Below are positions 19,228 through 28,577 of a DNA stretch of 32,683 nucleotides, in pieces. The position numbers and the translations under genes were made by a program. The stretch spans positions 1 to 32,683 of the forward strand of contig CAJOOB010000024.1 in NCBI GenBank assembly GCA_905236025.1, written 5' to 3'. Each line of letters begins with the position of its first letter. Position 1 is the first letter of the stretch. The stretch comes from an uncultured Lachnospiraceae bacterium (GTDB taxonomy: Bacteria > Bacillota > Clostridia > Lachnospirales > Lachnospiraceae). The notes beneath the pieces are model-generated. The model saw only the letters and a program-made list of their open reading frames with translations. It did not search any database and was not told where the DNA came from.

Positions 19228-19569
19228 TTAGAAATTTCTGCCGTTCCAGCCCCAATCGTTTGTGCCAAGATATGAAACGTAAACATTCTTTGCCGGGATA
19301 TCCAGTTCTTCTTCAAAGATATTGCAGATGGCCGCCGTGAACTTGTCACATTCACTTGATTTTGGCTGACCAAAGACTCTTACCGCAACGTAAGCTCCCT
19401 TTTCAAGCTTGTTACCTGCCATATAAAGGCAGTATTCGTCTTCAAATCCAACCATAAGAAAAGATTCAGGCTTTCCGATTATTGAAATTTCTTTACCCAA
19501 ACGGGCTTTGATGGCTTCTCTTTTTTCGTCAGAAACCTTGAGTGTGATTTTTGAATCTATAAAAGGCAT
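19228..19569 (-). CDS. MIF/phenylpyruvate tautomerase-related protein
   Basis: MPFIDSKITLKVSDEKREAIKARLGKEIS...VYVSYLGTNDWGWNGRNF; N-terminal Pro after Met. Confidence 0.85.
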   Translation of the reverse strand: MPFIDSKITLKVSDEKREAIKARLGKEISIIGKPESFLMVGFEDEYCLYMAGNKLEKGAYVAVRVFGQPKSSECDKFTAAICNIFEEELDIPAKNVYVSYLGTNDWGWNGRNF

Positions 19570-19714
19570 AATTCCTCCTAAATGTTGCAAACTTTGGTTA
19601 CACGGATATATTAAGGCAAAACTTTGCCAAAAGTCAATAAATCTAAAGGATTTCCTTGTTATAATTTGCTTAAACTGATATTATAAAATGGTAAAAAAGA
19701 TTTAGAGGTATATC

Positions 19715-21118
19715 ATGAAAAAAGGCGAAATATACGAAGGTACGGTCTTGGAATTGTGCTTTCCAAACAAAGGAAAAATAAAATATACGGATGAAGACGG
19801 TACGGTCTATACATGTACCGTAAAAGATGCGCTTTCGGGACAGACGGTTCGCTTTGCGGTTAAGAAAAAACGTGAAAGAAAGTGCGAATGCGTGCTTTTA
19901 GAGGTGTTAGAGAAATCCCCGTTACAAAGTAAGGAGCCAAAGTGCGCGCATTTTGGCAGGTGCGGCGGATGTACGTATGAGGAACTTGAATATGAAAAAC
20001 AGGTGGAACTTAAGGCAGAGATGGTAAAAAAGCTGATTGATCCGGTCTGCTCGGATTATATATTTGAGGGCATTACAAAAAGCCCAAATCCGTGGGAATA
20101 CAGAAACAAGATGGAGTTTTCATTTGGCGACGAATATAAGGACGGGCCGCTTGCGCTTGGTCTTCATGCAAAGAATTCCAATTACGACCTTGTGAATGTG
20201 ACCAATTGCCACATAGTAAATAACGATTTTAACCAAATTTTGAATGCGGTGTTTGAATACTGCAATAAAAAAGAACTTCCGTATTTTCATGTAAGGAGAA
20301 GATGCGGATATTTGAGGCATTTACTTATAAGAAGAGCGCAAAAAAGAGGAGAAATCCTTGTGGATTTGGTTACAAGAAGTGATGTAACGGGATATGAAGG
20401 GAAAGAGCCGCTTTCAGACGCAGAATTAAAAGAGCTTTCGGAAATTGTAACGGGCCTTAATTTAAACGGCGAAGTTGTGGGCTTTTTGCATACAATAAAT
20501 GATTCATTCGGAGATGCGGTAATAAATGAAAAGACGGATATTGTGTATGGCCGCGATTATATTTATGAGGAACTTTTGGGCTTAAAATTTAAGATATCGG
20601 CATTTTCATTCTTTCAGACAAATTCGCTTGGCGCTGAGAAACTCTATGAAAAAGCCCGTGAATACATTGGTGAAATAAAAGGGAGCACAGTGTTTGACTT
20701 ATACAGCGGAACCGGTACAATTGCGCAGATGCTTGCAAAAAGTGCCGGCCACGTAACGGGTGTTGAGATTGTTCCTGAGGCTGTTGAAGCCGCAAAAGTA
20801 AACGCAAAGTTAAATAACCTTGAAAACTGCGATTTCCTTGCGGGCGACGTCTTAAAGGTATTAGACGACATCAAAGAAAAGCCTGACTATATTGTGCTTG
20901 ACCCGCCGCGCGCCGGCATTATGCCAAAAGCAATGGAGAAAATTATTAATTACTCGGTGGACAGAATTGTCTATATTTCCTGCGTTCCAACGAGTCTTGC
21001 AAGGGATCTTGAGCCGCTTTTGGCAGCAGGATACAAACTGCAGAAAGTGGCCTGCGTTGATATGTTCCCGCAAACCAAAGGGGTAGAGACTGTAGTGTTG
21101 CTACAAAGAGTGAACTAA
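19715..21118 (+). CDS. rlmD: 23S rRNA (uracil-C5)-methyltransferase, RlmD/RumA family
   Basis: CAHFGRCGGCTYEELEYEKQ Fe-S motif, FDLYSGTGTIAQMLA, VLDPPRAGI, YISCVPTSLARDL. Confidence 0.93.
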   Translation: MKKGEIYEGTVLELCFPNKGKIKYTDEDGTVYTCTVKDALSGQTVRFAVKKKRERKCECVLLEVLEKSPLQSKEPKCAHFGRCGGCTYEELEYEKQVELKAEMVKKLIDPVCSDYIFEGITKSPNPWEYRNKMEFSFGDEYKDGPLALGLHAKNSNYDLVNVTNCHIVNNDFNQILNAVFEYCNKKELPYFHVRRRCGYLRHLLIRRAQKRGEILVDLVTRSDVTGYEGKEPLSDAELKELSEIVTGLNLNGEVVGFLHTINDSFGDAVINEKTDIVYGRDYIYEELLGLKFKISAFSFFQTNSLGAEKLYEKAREYIGEIKGSTVFDLYSGTGTIAQMLAKSAGHVTGVEIVPEAVEAAKVNAKLNNLENCDFLAGDVLKVLDDIKEKPDYIVLDPPRAGIMPKAMEKIINYSVDRIVYISCVPTSLARDLEPLLAAGYKLQKVACVDMFPQTKGVETVVLLQRVN

Positions 21119-21247
21119 TAGAAATCCTTGAATTTACGCACTTTTTTGAGCGTTTTAATGAAAACGTATTAAACGGAATAGGAATTGCAGGTATGGATTA
21201 GAGAAATGTAGTAAAATCAGGACATCGAATAAAGATGGTGGAGGAAG

Positions 21248-22150
21248 ATGGAGTTTATGGAAAAACGGACAAAACAAATCCTAAAACAGATATTTATATG
21301 GCCGTTTCGGAGGGCATTATTGATTTCTGTTCCCGGGTTTATCATGGTCGGATATGCGCTGAATCATGGCTTCGGAAATGTTTTGGATTATGTGGCTTAT
21401 ATGTACTCAAGTTACGGACTTGTGGTACTTGGGATTGCTACGGCGACGGGCATATTTGAGGTGGCTGGGAGACTTAGAAACAGCGCATTTTATAAATGGT
21501 TGCAAAGCCTGCCGGTGATCGGCAGGCTTATATGCGATGTGGAGCACAGAGTAAGGGTATCCTTATACTTAGGAGGAATCTTTACTTGGATATATGCTTT
21601 CTTGAAAATCAGTACGGGAATCATTTATAACTCTTTATGGCTTTTGTTTTTTGGTTGTTATTATGTGATGATCAGTTTCTTAAGGCTCTATATTATTGAC
21701 GGAGAACGGCGATATTCCGATGATACCCGGATACGGGATGAATACAAAAGATACCTGAAATGCGGGATTGTGCTTCTTGTTATAGATTCAAGTCTGATTC
21801 CGATTATTGATATGGCCTCCGCTCTGGAGGGCGTGATCGAATACCCCGGCTATCTCATTTATGGTATGGCAACCTATTCGTTTTTTACGGTCATTGTCTG
21901 CGTTGTCAATGCCATCAAGTTTAAAGGGTATCATCGGCCCATATTTTCTGCGGCGAGGATCTGTAGTCTGACCGGGGCGCTGGTCTCCATGTTATCACTT
22001 GAAATTGCCATGACAGCCAGATTTGGCGCAGCGGAAACGGCCTTCAGGAAGTATATGACCGCCGTTACGGGAGGGCTGATTATTATCCTTGTGATGGTCA
22101 TGGCTCTCATGATGATCTTAAGATCCAGACGCTTTTTTAGGCAACAATAA
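21248..22150 (+). CDS. Polytopic membrane protein of unknown function
   Basis: 300-aa ORF with several TM segments; different codon/composition feel from neighbours. Confidence 0.6.
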   Translation: MEFMEKRTKQILKQIFIWPFRRALLISVPGFIMVGYALNHGFGNVLDYVAYMYSSYGLVVLGIATATGIFEVAGRLRNSAFYKWLQSLPVIGRLICDVEHRVRVSLYLGGIFTWIYAFLKISTGIIYNSLWLLFFGCYYVMISFLRLYIIDGERRYSDDTRIRDEYKRYLKCGIVLLVIDSSLIPIIDMASALEGVIEYPGYLIYGMATYSFFTVIVCVVNAIKFKGYHRPIFSAARICSLTGALVSMLSLEIAMTARFGAAETAFRKYMTAVTGGLIIILVMVMALMMILRSRRFFRQQ

Positions 22151-22253
22151 AGTCGACACAGTAATGTGGACAAATCGCATTTAATAAGTTAAAATGTGTG
22201 AGAATTTTTTAAAGTAAACGATATTTAAAAAATTATAAAATAAAGTGATCATT

Positions 22254-23394
22254 ATGGAAGAAATATCATACGAACAATTAAATAAAATGCCGAAAAGTTC
22301 TTATATATTAGTGGATATCAGAGATGAGGCCTTAACAACATACGGAATGATTCCTGGAGCAGTGAACATATGCGAAAAAGACCTTGATGGTGCCAATGGT
22401 CTTGAGTTACTTCCGCCTGATAAGAAAGTGATTTTTTACTGTGAAGTGGGTCATAAATCAAGGCTTATTGACGAAAAACTGTCGAAGTTTTCCGGAAGAG
22501 ACTGTTACAGTCTTGCCGAAGGTTATATTGGATATGTAAGAGCCTGTATGGCTACTGAGGATTTGAAAAAGGAAAAGAGAAAAAAGGCAGAAGAAAGTAT
22601 ACAAAAAAAATTTCATAAGCGGCTTTTCTCTCCTTTTGCCAAAGCGTGCAAAACATATCAACTTATCAGTGAAAACGATCATATTGCGGTATGTATCTCC
22701 GGAGGGAAGGATTCCGTGCTCATGGCCAAACTTTTTCAAGAGATACAGCGTCACAGACAGATGAATTTCCGACTGACTTTTTTGGTGATGAATCCGGGAT
22801 ATAATGAGGAAAATCTTCAACTTATCAAGAGTAATGCGAGTGCTTTGGGAATACCGATTACCGTATTTGAAAGTACCATTTTTGATGCGGTTGATACGGT
22901 TGAAAAGAACCCTTGTTATTTGTGCGCCAGAATGAGGAGAGGTCATCTATACAATAAAGCAAAAGAATTAGGATGTAACAAAATTGCGCTGGGACATCAT
23001 TATGATGATGTGATTGAGACTATATTGATGGGGATGTTACATGGCGCTCAGATTCAGACGATGATGCCGAAACTCCACAGTACTAACTATGAGGGAATGG
23101 AATTGATAAGGCCGCTTTATCTGGTAAGAGAGCGATATATGTGCATGGAGAGATTATAATGATCTGCATTTTCTTCAGTGCGCATGTCATTTTACCGAAA
23201 CTTGCAGTGTATGTCATATTGATGGAACCACAGCGTCAAAGCGTCTTGAGACAAAGAGGTTAATTGCTGAGTTAAAAAAGACAAATCCGTATGTGGAATC
23301 AAATATTTTCAGAAGTATGGAAAATGTAAATCTTGATACGGTTATTGAATATAAAAAAGATGGTATACGTCACAATTTTTTGGATGAGTACTGA
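22254..23394 (+). pseudogene. Rhodanese + TtcA-like PP-loop ATPase fusion, frameshifted
   Basis: Rhodanese VIFYCEVGHKSR; PP-loop ICISGGKDSVLMAKL; CYLCARMRRGHLY; GHHYDDVIETILMGMLHGAQIQTMMPKL. Frame ends at 23159, but from 23143 the +1 frame continues AWRDYNDLHFLQCACHFTETCSVCHIDGTTASKRLETKRLIAELKKTNPYVESNIFRSMENVNLDTVIEYKKDGIRHNFLDEY* to 23394. Confidence 0.85.
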
Positions 23395-23434
23395 TCTTTT
23401 GACGGTTGTACTAAAAAGAATGAAGATGGAAATA

Positions 23435-24097
23435 ATGAATAATAAAATCAACACAGTTATTTTTGATTTGGATGGAACGCTTTTAGATACATTAAAAGAT
23501 TTGCAAATCAGCACAAACTACGCCCTTAAAAAACACGGAATGAAGGAACGAACGCTTGATGAAGTGAGATGCTTTGTCGGAAACGGTGTGGCAAAGTTAA
23601 TTGAAAGGGCGATTGACGGTGGTCTCGAAAATAAGGAATACGCCGAGGTTTTAGAAGATTTTAAAAATCATTACAAACTTCACTGTAACGACAACACAGC
23701 GCCGTATGACGGGATTCCTGCGCTTTTATCAGAGCTTAAGAAAAGCGGAATGAAGATGGCCATCGTCTCGAATAAGTTTGATGCGGCGGTTAAGGAGCTT
23801 AACAGCCTTTATTTTTCTGATTATATTCAGGTTGCAATTGGGGAGAGTGAAAAAATTAAGAAAAAGCCGGCGCCGGATACGGTGAATGCCGCAATTGAGG
23901 AGCTTGGCAGCTGTGTTAATGAATGCGTATACGTGGGGGATTCCGATGTGGACGTTATGACCGCAAAAAATGTTGGGATTCCGTGCATTAGCGTGACATG
24001 GGGGTTTAGAGATAAGGATGAGTTGAAGGACCGCGGAGGGACGATGTTTGCGGATGTTCCGGGGGATATTCTTAAGATTTGCGCCTCCGAAGAGTAG
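23435..24097 (+). CDS. HAD family hydrolase, phosphoglycolate phosphatase-like
   Basis: INTVIFDLDGTLLDTLKDLQISTNYAL...VYVGDSDVDVMTAKNVG. Confidence 0.9.
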   Translation: MNNKINTVIFDLDGTLLDTLKDLQISTNYALKKHGMKERTLDEVRCFVGNGVAKLIERAIDGGLENKEYAEVLEDFKNHYKLHCNDNTAPYDGIPALLSELKKSGMKMAIVSNKFDAAVKELNSLYFSDYIQVAIGESEKIKKKPAPDTVNAAIEELGSCVNECVYVGDSDVDVMTAKNVGIPCISVTWGFRDKDELKDRGGTMFADVPGDILKICASEE

Positions 24098-24222
24098 GAA
24101 AGCCATTAACTTGTTTGTAACGTAATGACTGCATATCTTTCTCAGAGCGCTTAAAAATGCGCCTTCGAAAAATATACAGTCATTACGTTTCTACGTTTTC
24201 CCGCTTTCTACTCTACGAGGCT
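24083..24222. repeat. Long imperfect inverted repeat (about 140 bp)
   Basis: Left arm gcctccgaagagtaggaaagc...aacgtaatgactgcatat; right arm atatacagtcattacgtt...gctttctactctacgaggc. Confidence 0.7.
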
Positions 24223-24284
24223 TTAAGGCGTGGCCACGGCTTTTTTTTTAACAGTGCGGTTGGGATTTTTGTGCAACTCTTGGC

Positions 24285-24313
24285 TTGACATTAAAGTTTT
24301 AAAAGTTTAAAAT
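24285..24313 (+). promoter_or_regulatory. Sigma-A promoter
   Basis: TTGACA, 17-nt spacer, TAAAAT upstream of the 24364 gene. Confidence 0.65.
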
Positions 24314-24363
24314 TTTTATCAGGATGTTACGTAAACGTGCAAATTTCATTAAAAGGAGAAGGT

Positions 24364-24966
24364 ATGGGATTATTTGACAGTGTTAAGAATTCTTTGAAAC
24401 AGGGAGCATCTAAGGTTATTAATGAGGCGGCGGATTCTGCGGCAGCAGGCGTTAAGAAGGCAGTGGAAAGTAAGAAAGAGACATTTACTTTCAATGACAT
24501 TCCTACTACGGTTGAGGAACTTCAGGCAATTCCTGAGTATTCAATGGACACACCGTATAAGACGGCTGCGCTTGCAATTTTGGTACTTTGTAATTATGAG
24601 AACAATCCGGAAAACACATATGCAATGCTTGATGCGCTTCGTGGTCCGGATCCAATGACAGTTGTGGCTAAAAACTTTATTAAAGATCGTCTTGAAGGTA
24701 AGACTTACAAGCCTTATTCATTCTTTGAAGGGGCGACGGTTGAAAATAATTACACGCCAAACCTTCCGCTTAAGATTACGGTGTCTTCAAATGCATATTC
24801 GTTCCCTGAGGAAAATTGGGCAACTATCCATGCAAAGAGTGCCGGTGCTGATTCTGACAGACCAATCAAGCTTCGCTTGAAACCGTCCACAAATCAGTGG
24901 TTCTTAAATGATATCCAGATTTTGGCGGATATTCGCGTTCCTGTGGCAGAAAACCCATGGGCTTAA
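24364..24966 (+). CDS. Conserved hypothetical protein (DUF6935-like, from recollection)
   Basis: MGLFDSVKNSLKQGASKVINEAADSAAAGVKKAVESKKETFTFNDIPTTVEELQAIPEYSMDTPYKTAALAILVLC; RBS aaaggag. Confidence 0.7.
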   Translation: MGLFDSVKNSLKQGASKVINEAADSAAAGVKKAVESKKETFTFNDIPTTVEELQAIPEYSMDTPYKTAALAILVLCNYENNPENTYAMLDALRGPDPMTVVAKNFIKDRLEGKTYKPYSFFEGATVENNYTPNLPLKITVSSNAYSFPEENWATIHAKSAGADSDRPIKLRLKPSTNQWFLNDIQILADIRVPVAENPWA

Positions 24967-24981
24967 AATTTGAATCATGAT

Positions 24982-25010
24982 AAAAGGCGTCGCTTTGCGG
25001 CGCCTTTTTT
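24982..25010 (+). terminator. Rho-independent terminator
   Basis: aaaaggcgtcgctttgcggcgcctttttt. Confidence 0.85.
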
Positions 25011-25022
25011 GCTTGCTTTTCT

Positions 25023-25196
25023 CAGTTTTTATATGAGGAAAAACTGTGGAGCCGGCAACCGGGGACGAGTTTTTTTAGTAAGAATGGGGCTTGCAAGATT
25101 TGCCTTGGCGATAACCTGATTATCACGGAGGAGACCGCGGCCGACCCGCTTGGCGCGGACGAAATCGAGTTTGTGATTAAAAAGTACCTGATTTAA
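25023..25196 (+). pseudogene. Startless coding-like fragment (C-terminal gene remnant)
   Basis: Open frame ...LWSRQPGTSFFSKNGACKICLGDNLIITEETAADPLGADEIEFVIKKYLI* without an ATG; locally GC-rich. Confidence 0.35.
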
Positions 25197-25329
25197 CGCT
25201 TTTGATATATAATAGATATACAATTGTTTTTGCCGATGGCCACGAAATGCGCGAATTTTGATTTGGCTTTGTTTTGGTAAAATTAAGGAAGGATTTAGAA
25301 AGTGCGGCTGCATTTTCGGGTTTTGAATG

Positions 25330-25920
25330 ATGGATGAACGCTTAAGAAAACAGCTTGATTTTTCACTGGAAATTGATAAAGAAAAGAATATTTTCAGGCA
25401 GACGCATCTTACAAATTATTTGAGAAATGAGAATGATGCGGAACACGCCTGGCACATGGCTATCATGGCATATTTACTAAGGGAGCACGCAAACGAAGAC
25501 GTTGATATTTCCAAGGTTATGATAATGTGCTTAATTCATGATATTGTCGAGATTGACGCGGGTGATACGTATGCCTACGACGCGGAAAATTTAAAGACTC
25601 AAAAAGCAAGGGAAGATGCGGCAAAAGAGAGGATTTTTTCTTTGTTGCCACAGGATCAGAAAGAGGAAATGATTGCGCTTTTTGACGAGTTTGAGGAAGC
25701 AAAGACGCCGGAAGCGCTGTATGCGCATGCTATGGACAATTTGCAACCGCTTATGCTAAATGATTCTAATGACGGCAAGGACTGGAGATTGCACAATGTC
25801 TGCGCAAGCCAGGTTTATGGAAGACAAAAGACTACTAAGGGCGGCTCTGAAGTGATTTTTAATGTTGTGGATGAAATGATTAAGAAAAATGTTGAAAAGG
25901 GGAATATCAGACCTGAATAA
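25330..25920 (+). CDS. HD domain-containing hydrolase (YfbR/HDDC2-like)
   Basis: NDAEHAWHMAIMAYLLREHA...MIMCLIHDIVEIDAGDTYAYD. Confidence 0.88.
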   Translation: MDERLRKQLDFSLEIDKEKNIFRQTHLTNYLRNENDAEHAWHMAIMAYLLREHANEDVDISKVMIMCLIHDIVEIDAGDTYAYDAENLKTQKAREDAAKERIFSLLPQDQKEEMIALFDEFEEAKTPEALYAHAMDNLQPLMLNDSNDGKDWRLHNVCASQVYGRQKTTKGGSEVIFNVVDEMIKKNVEKGNIRPE

Positions 25921-25946
25921 ACAGAGAAGCAAGAAAGGCAAAGAAT

Positions 25947-26129
25947 ATGGCGAGTGGCGGAACGTGTGATACATGCGCATATTATATGTATGATGAAAAT
26001 TTTGATGAATATGTGTGTGACATGGATATGGACGAAGATGATTACGTAAGGCTTGTAGAAAGCAAGTTCAAGGGGTGCCCGTATTATAAGGACGGGGACG
26101 AATATAAGGTGGTCAAACATCAAATGTAA
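25947..26129 (+). CDS. Small cysteine-containing protein (DUF6472-like)
   Basis: CDTCAYYMYDENFDEYVCDMDMDEDDYVRLVESKFKGCPYYK: CxxC...C...CPYY pattern. Confidence 0.75.
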   Translation: MASGGTCDTCAYYMYDENFDEYVCDMDMDEDDYVRLVESKFKGCPYYKDGDEYKVVKHQM

Positions 26130-26306
26130 TAAAGGGAAGCAAGAAGACGATTGCCAAAAAAACGGCGGCATCGATAACAGAAAAAACTTGATTTTCGATG
26201 TCGGCCCCAAAAAAGGACGAAAAAAGTCCCAAAAAGCTCCAAAAAGGACTAAATAAGCCAAAAGCAAGCCAAAATCAATCCACCCCCGAACACACTCAAT
26301 AAATAA

Positions 26307-26335
26307 TTGCAAATTGCATCCAAAATAACTATAAT
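26307..26335 (+). promoter_or_regulatory. Sigma-A promoter of the trpB-like gene
   Basis: TTGCAA, 17-nt spacer, TATAAT (26330-26335). Confidence 0.7.
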
Positions 26336-26385
26336 AAAATAAACAAGGACATCCGTCCAAATCTATGTAATGTCTAGGAGGAGAA

Positions 26386-27759
26386 ATGGAAAAAGAAATT
26401 CCATATAAGATTTATCTAGAAGAAAATGAATTACCTACACAATGGTACAATGTAAGAGCAGATATGAAGAATAAGCCTGCTCCGCTTCTCAATCCGGCCA
26501 CAATGCAGCCAATGACTGCCGCTGATCTTGCCGGTGTTTTTTGCGACGAGCTTATTGAACAGGAACTTGATAATGAACATGCATATATTCCAATTCCGGA
26601 AGAAATTTTAAAGTTCTACAAAATGTACCGTCCGTCACCTCTTGTAAGAGCATACTGCCTTGAAGAGAAGTTACAGACACCTGCAAAGATTTATTATAAA
26701 TTTGAAGGAAACAACACAAGTGGCAGCCACAAGCTTAACTCAGCCATAGCCCAGGCTTACTACGCAAAGAAGCAGGGACTTAAGGGCGTTACCACGGAAA
26801 CCGGCGCAGGCCAGTGGGGAACGGCTCTTTCAATGGCGTGCTCATATTTTGGGCTCGATTGCCAGGTTTACATGGTTAAGGTTTCTTATGAGCAGAAGCC
26901 GTTCCGTCGTGAAGTTATGCGTACTTACGGAGCAACCGTAACTCCTTCACCAAGTGACACTACTGAAGTTGGAAGAAAGATTCTTGCTGCTCATCCGGGC
27001 ACCACAGGAAGCCTTGGATGCGCAATTTCTGAAGCTGTTGAAGCTGAGATGAAGCAGGAAGGATATAAGTATGTTTTGGGAAGTGTTTTGAACCAGGTGT
27101 TGTTACACCAGACGGTTATTGGCCTTGAGACTAAGGCGGCGCTTGATAAATACAAAATCACTCCTGATATTATTATTGGCTGCGCCGGCGGCGGTTCTAA
27201 CCTTGGCGGTCTTGTTTCACCGTTTATTGGCGAAATGTTAAGAGGAGAGAAGAAATACAGAATTATCGCTGTTGAGCCGGCTTCCTGTCCAAGCCTTACA
27301 AGAGGCAAGTTTGCGTATGATTTCTGTGATACCGGTAAGGTTTGCCCTCTTGCAAAGATGTACACTCTTGGCAGCAACTTTATTCCATCTCCTAACCACG
27401 CAGGCGGTTTAAGATATCACGGAATGAGCCCGGTTCTTTCACAGCTTTATCATGACGGCTATATGGAAGCAACTTCTGTTGAGCAAACAGCTGTTTTTGA
27501 AGCTGCAACGCAGTTTGCAAGAATTGAAGGTATTTTACCTGCTCCTGAAAGCAGTCATGCAATCAGGGTTGCAATTGATGAAGCTCTTAAGTGCAAGGAA
27601 ACAGGCGAAGAAAAAACAATCGTCTTTGGTCTTACAGGTACAGGTTACTTTGATATGGTTGCATACCAGAAGTACAATGACGGCGTTATGATGGATTACA
27701 TCCCGACTGATGCAGAACTTGAAGCAAGCTTTGCGGAACTTCCAAAGGTAAATTTATAA
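26386..27759 (+). CDS. TrpB-like PLP-dependent enzyme (TrpB2 type)
   Basis: KFEGNNTSGSHKLNSAIAQAYYAKKQG, TETGAGQWGTALSMA, GCAGGGSNLGGL; RBS aggagga. Confidence 0.92.
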   Translation: MEKEIPYKIYLEENELPTQWYNVRADMKNKPAPLLNPATMQPMTAADLAGVFCDELIEQELDNEHAYIPIPEEILKFYKMYRPSPLVRAYCLEEKLQTPAKIYYKFEGNNTSGSHKLNSAIAQAYYAKKQGLKGVTTETGAGQWGTALSMACSYFGLDCQVYMVKVSYEQKPFRREVMRTYGATVTPSPSDTTEVGRKILAAHPGTTGSLGCAISEAVEAEMKQEGYKYVLGSVLNQVLLHQTVIGLETKAALDKYKITPDIIIGCAGGGSNLGGLVSPFIGEMLRGEKKYRIIAVEPASCPSLTRGKFAYDFCDTGKVCPLAKMYTLGSNFIPSPNHAGGLRYHGMSPVLSQLYHDGYMEATSVEQTAVFEAATQFARIEGILPAPESSHAIRVAIDEALKCKETGEEKTIVFGLTGTGYFDMVAYQKYNDGVMMDYIPTDAELEASFAELPKVNL

Positions 27760-27842
27760 AACTAATGATGGATTCTTAAAATAAACGCGAAACAGAATTC
27801 CACAAGTAAACTTATAATTTTAAATCACAAAGGAGGATTATC

Positions 27843-28517
27843 ATGCAGTATGAAGTAAAAGGCGGAAATCTGCCGGTAGTATTAATCAAACTTGAGCAGG
27901 GCGAACGTGTAACCTGCGAATCGGGTGCCATGGCCTGGATGGACAGAGGCATCAGGATGGAAACTGAAGGCGGCGGAATTGGTAAGATGTTTGGAAGAGC
28001 ATTTACAGGAGAATCTCTCATGCTTAACCATTACACGGCAGAACGAGCCGGTGAAATTGCTTTTAACTCAAGCTTTCCGGGCTCAATTAAGGTTATTGAA
28101 GTAACACCTGAGAAACCTGTGATTGCACAAAAGGGCGCTTTCCTTGCATCATGCGGAAACATCAACATGAGCGTTCACTTTCAGAAAAAAATTGCCAGCG
28201 GTTTCTTTGGCGGCGAGGGCTTCCTTATGCAGAAATTTGAAGGAAACGGACTTGTGTTCCTTGAAATTGACGGTTCGGCAATTGAATATGAATTACAGCC
28301 GGGTGAAAGCAAAGTTGTTGACACGGGTTATCTTGCAATGATGGACGCAACAGTAAGTCTTGATATTGAAACGGTTAAGGGTGTAAAGAATGTGCTATTT
28401 GGCGGTGAAGGCTTCTTTAACACAGTACTTACGGGCCCGGGTAAAATTGTCTTACAGACAATGCCAATCTCCGGCACCGCAAGCGTTATTGCAAGATATA
28501 TTCCGTCAGGAAACTAA
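27843..28517 (+). CDS. AIM24 / TIGR00266 family protein
   Basis: MQYEVKGGNLPVVLIKLEQGERVTCESGAMAWMDRGIRMET...GEGFFNTVLTGPGKIVLQTMP. Confidence 0.9.
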   Translation: MQYEVKGGNLPVVLIKLEQGERVTCESGAMAWMDRGIRMETEGGGIGKMFGRAFTGESLMLNHYTAERAGEIAFNSSFPGSIKVIEVTPEKPVIAQKGAFLASCGNINMSVHFQKKIASGFFGGEGFLMQKFEGNGLVFLEIDGSAIEYELQPGESKVVDTGYLAMMDATVSLDIETVKGVKNVLFGGEGFFNTVLTGPGKIVLQTMPISGTASVIARYIPSGN

Positions 28518-28528
28518 ATAAAAGCTTA

Positions 28529-28558
28529 AAAAGGACGGCTTTTGTCGTCCTTTTTTTA
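28529..28558 (+). terminator. Rho-independent terminator
   Basis: aaaaggacggcttttgtcgtccttttttt. Confidence 0.85.
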
Positions 28559-28577
28559 AAGCGTGACAAGGAGAAAT

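Noticed and set aside
25029-25313. 94-aa minus-strand ORF
   Set aside because: No plausible RBS or family; the plus strand of part of this interval looks more protein-like
25815-26360. 181-aa minus-strand hydrophobic ORF
   Set aside because: Overlaps two convincing plus-strand genes and an A-rich spacer; Phe/Leu-rich translation is a composition artefact
26340-26386. T-box or other tRNA-sensing leader before trpB2
   Set aside because: Leader after the predicted promoter is too short and lacks the T-box AGGGUGGNACCGCG motif
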